Positions 5,967-7,040 of a stretch of 7,040 bases of DNA are shown piece after piece. Within the stretch, counting starts at the first letter, position 1, and the number at the start of each line of letters is the position of its first letter. The position numbers and the translations under genes are program-made. The stretch lies in NCBI GenBank assembly GCA_030616825.1, contig JAUWWO010000017.1:1-7040 (forward strand), in the 5' to 3' direction. The DNA is from Candidatus Margulisiibacteriota bacterium (GTDB lineage Bacteria > Margulisbacteria > WOR-1 > JAUWWO01). The notes beneath the pieces were generated by a model that was not told where the DNA came from, did not search any database, and worked only from the letters and a program-made list of their open reading frames with translations.

Positions 5967-7040
5967 CTACCCGGGATAAAACCTGGCTGTGTCTACATTC
6001 CCTACTGCTTCCATAACCGATATCGCTGCTTTTTCTGCCGCAGCCTCTGATGCTTTCACTGCGTCAGGAGTCATCAATTTCAACAATGGATCAGTTAGAG
6101 CTAACTTTTTACGGCCAGCTTTCGGTCTTGTACCCTGTTCATTCTCGGAAACCATATTCAAAAATTCTAACCAGCCTGGCACAGCCCTAACCATTGCTTC
6201 ATAAACAAGTGTTGCATAATTCAGTTTCTGGAATAAGCCTTTCATCGAAGCCCTGGTCAAAGTATGCAAAGCAAAACCTGAACCGCCATGCAGGTTAATG
6301 GGCATTTCCGGAAGTGCTTCCCTCACAGCAGACAATCTTTCCTCTTCCATTACCGAAGTACCTGGCAATGCGCCATGAACATTCTTCGATAATGTTACTA
6401 CTAAAACATCTACTCCTGTTTCCTTAGCAAACTGAATTGCTTTCTCTGGATCGGTTGGCTCTGCTTTATCAACTAATTCAATTTCACCTTCTACTCCTAC
6501 GCCTTTTGGATGGCAATATTCAACCCAGTCGCTTGCTTTCCCAACTAAGTCTCCCCAATTCTTTTGGTCGCCGCCATCCATTGCAACAGAAGTAAAGCCC
6601 GCTTCAATACCAGCTCTCATGATTTCTTCACTTGTTCCATGATCATAATGAATTCCAATTGGAATCCCTGCCATACCAAGCCTCTCATACTCTGCAAAGA
6701 TATGACGAACAAATAACTGCAATCCTCTTTCCATTCCATTTCTCGCAATAACCCCGGTATACGGGTTCTCTTCACTGCCAAGTTCGCTATGAGCAATCTC
6801 AAGAAGCACAGGAGCTTTGAGAGCTTTGGCTGCTTTAAGAACCGGCGTAACGGTTGAAGGGCCTATATAACCTTCTTCATACCCACCTGGCATTGCCATC
6901 GGAAAGTTTCTGACATTAAAAGCCACAACCGCAAAATCTCCTTTTTTGATGGGCTTCCTATACATCTCGCCAAAACCTATAGTTGTAATATTCCTCCCTG
7001 CCATTACTGTAGCTAACGTTGGATGTGCCGATAAAGGTGC
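5967..7040 (-). CDS. Class II (zinc-dependent) ketose-bisphosphate aldolase, probably 5' partial
   Basis: This enzyme should reversibly cleave fructose 1,6-bisphosphate, or the tagatose epimer, into dihydroxyacetone phosphate and glyceraldehyde 3-phosphate in the cytoplasm. Numbering from the ATG at 7004, the class II signatures are present in order. They are AVVAFNVRN (25-33), the catalytic Asp121 and zinc ligand His122 in HYDHGTSEE, VEGEIE (171-176), zinc ligand His210 in NVHGALPG, and His239 in the phosphate-binding LHGGSGF. The late motif reads LNYATLV (261-267), closer to the NVATE of KbaY/GatY tagatose-bisphosphate aldolases than to the NIDTD of classical fructose-bisphosphate aldolases. 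The frame stays open upstream of this ATG to the window edge (12 more codons), and no ribosome binding site precedes it, so the true start may lie outside the window; otherwise the gene is 5967-7004. The GlpX-like gene follows after a hairpin. The family is secure; the substrate is not. Confidence 0.93.
   Translation of the reverse strand, partial: APLSAHPTLATVMAGRNITTIGFGEMYRKPIKKGDFAVVAFNVRNFPMAMPGGYEEGYIGPSTVTPVLKAAKALKAPVLLEIAHSELGSEENPYTGVIARNGMERGLQLFVRHIFAEYERLGMAGIPIGIHYDHGTSEEIMRAGIEAGFTSVAMDGGDQKNWGDLVGKASDWVEYCHPKGVGVEGEIELVDKAEPTDPEKAIQFAKETGVDVLVVTLSKNVHGALPGTSVMEEERLSAVREALPEMPINLHGGSGFALHTLTRASMKGLFQKLNYATLVYEAMVRAVPGWLEFLNMVSENEQGTRPKAGRKKLALTDPLLKLMTPDAVKASEAAAEKAAISVMEAVGNVDTARFYPG

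Noticed and set aside
6617..6802. 61-aa - strand frame within the aldolase gene
   Set aside because: It is a different frame of the same strand inside the conserved aldolase core, so it is a shadow.
1..7040. Archaeal origin, suggested by an Rnf operon and leaderless starts
   Set aside because: The promoters show -35/-10 hexamers with 17-bp spacing rather than a TATA box about 25 bases upstream. GlpX and class II aldolase are also mainly bacterial, so a bacterial source fits better, although it is not proven.

Overview
The window looks like a piece of the chromosome of an anaerobic bacterium with moderate GC content. The evidence is an Rnf ferredoxin:NAD+ oxidoreductase operon, consensus Shine-Dalgarno sites and sigma70-type promoter hexamers with 17-bp spacers. 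I cannot name the phylum from sequence reading alone. No mobile element, tRNA, rRNA or CRISPR array is visible, and no gene-free stretch exceeds about 110 bases.

Layout. Bases 1-2434 (+ strand) hold the 3' part of rnfC, then complete rnfD and rnfG, almost without gaps. The operon ends directly after rnfG against a convergent gene, so rnfE, rnfA and rnfB are not where the commonest gene orders would place rnfE. Everything from 2437 to the right edge is on the - strand. Reading in the direction of transcription (right to left), it holds a class II ketose-bisphosphate aldolase (running off the right edge), a 529-residue GlpX-family sugar bisphosphatase, indole-3-glycerol-phosphate synthase (trpC), and two small unrecognised proteins of 155 and 115 residues.

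How they fit together. RnfC, RnfD and RnfG are the NADH-binding/Fe-S subunit and the two flavinylated subunits of a membrane complex that couples ferredoxin:NAD+ electron transfer to ion transport. The aldolase and GlpX-like phosphatase are adjacent and could catalyse consecutive steps (triose phosphates to ketose bisphosphate to ketose monophosphate), as in gluconeogenesis or a sugar-phosphate cycle. A rho-independent terminator-like hairpin and a 13-bp direct repeat that runs into a strong ribosome binding site separate the two genes, suggesting they are expressed at different levels. trpC stands apart from other trp genes and has its own promoter so close to the start codon that the mRNA should be leaderless or nearly so. 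A second promoter inside the trpC 3' end serves the 155-residue gene in the same way.

The least ordinary element is the GlpX-like protein. It keeps the family's catalytic residues but is about 190 residues longer than E. coli GlpX. It sits beside an aldolase whose C-terminal substrate motif resembles tagatose-bisphosphate aldolases more than classical fructose-bisphosphate aldolases.
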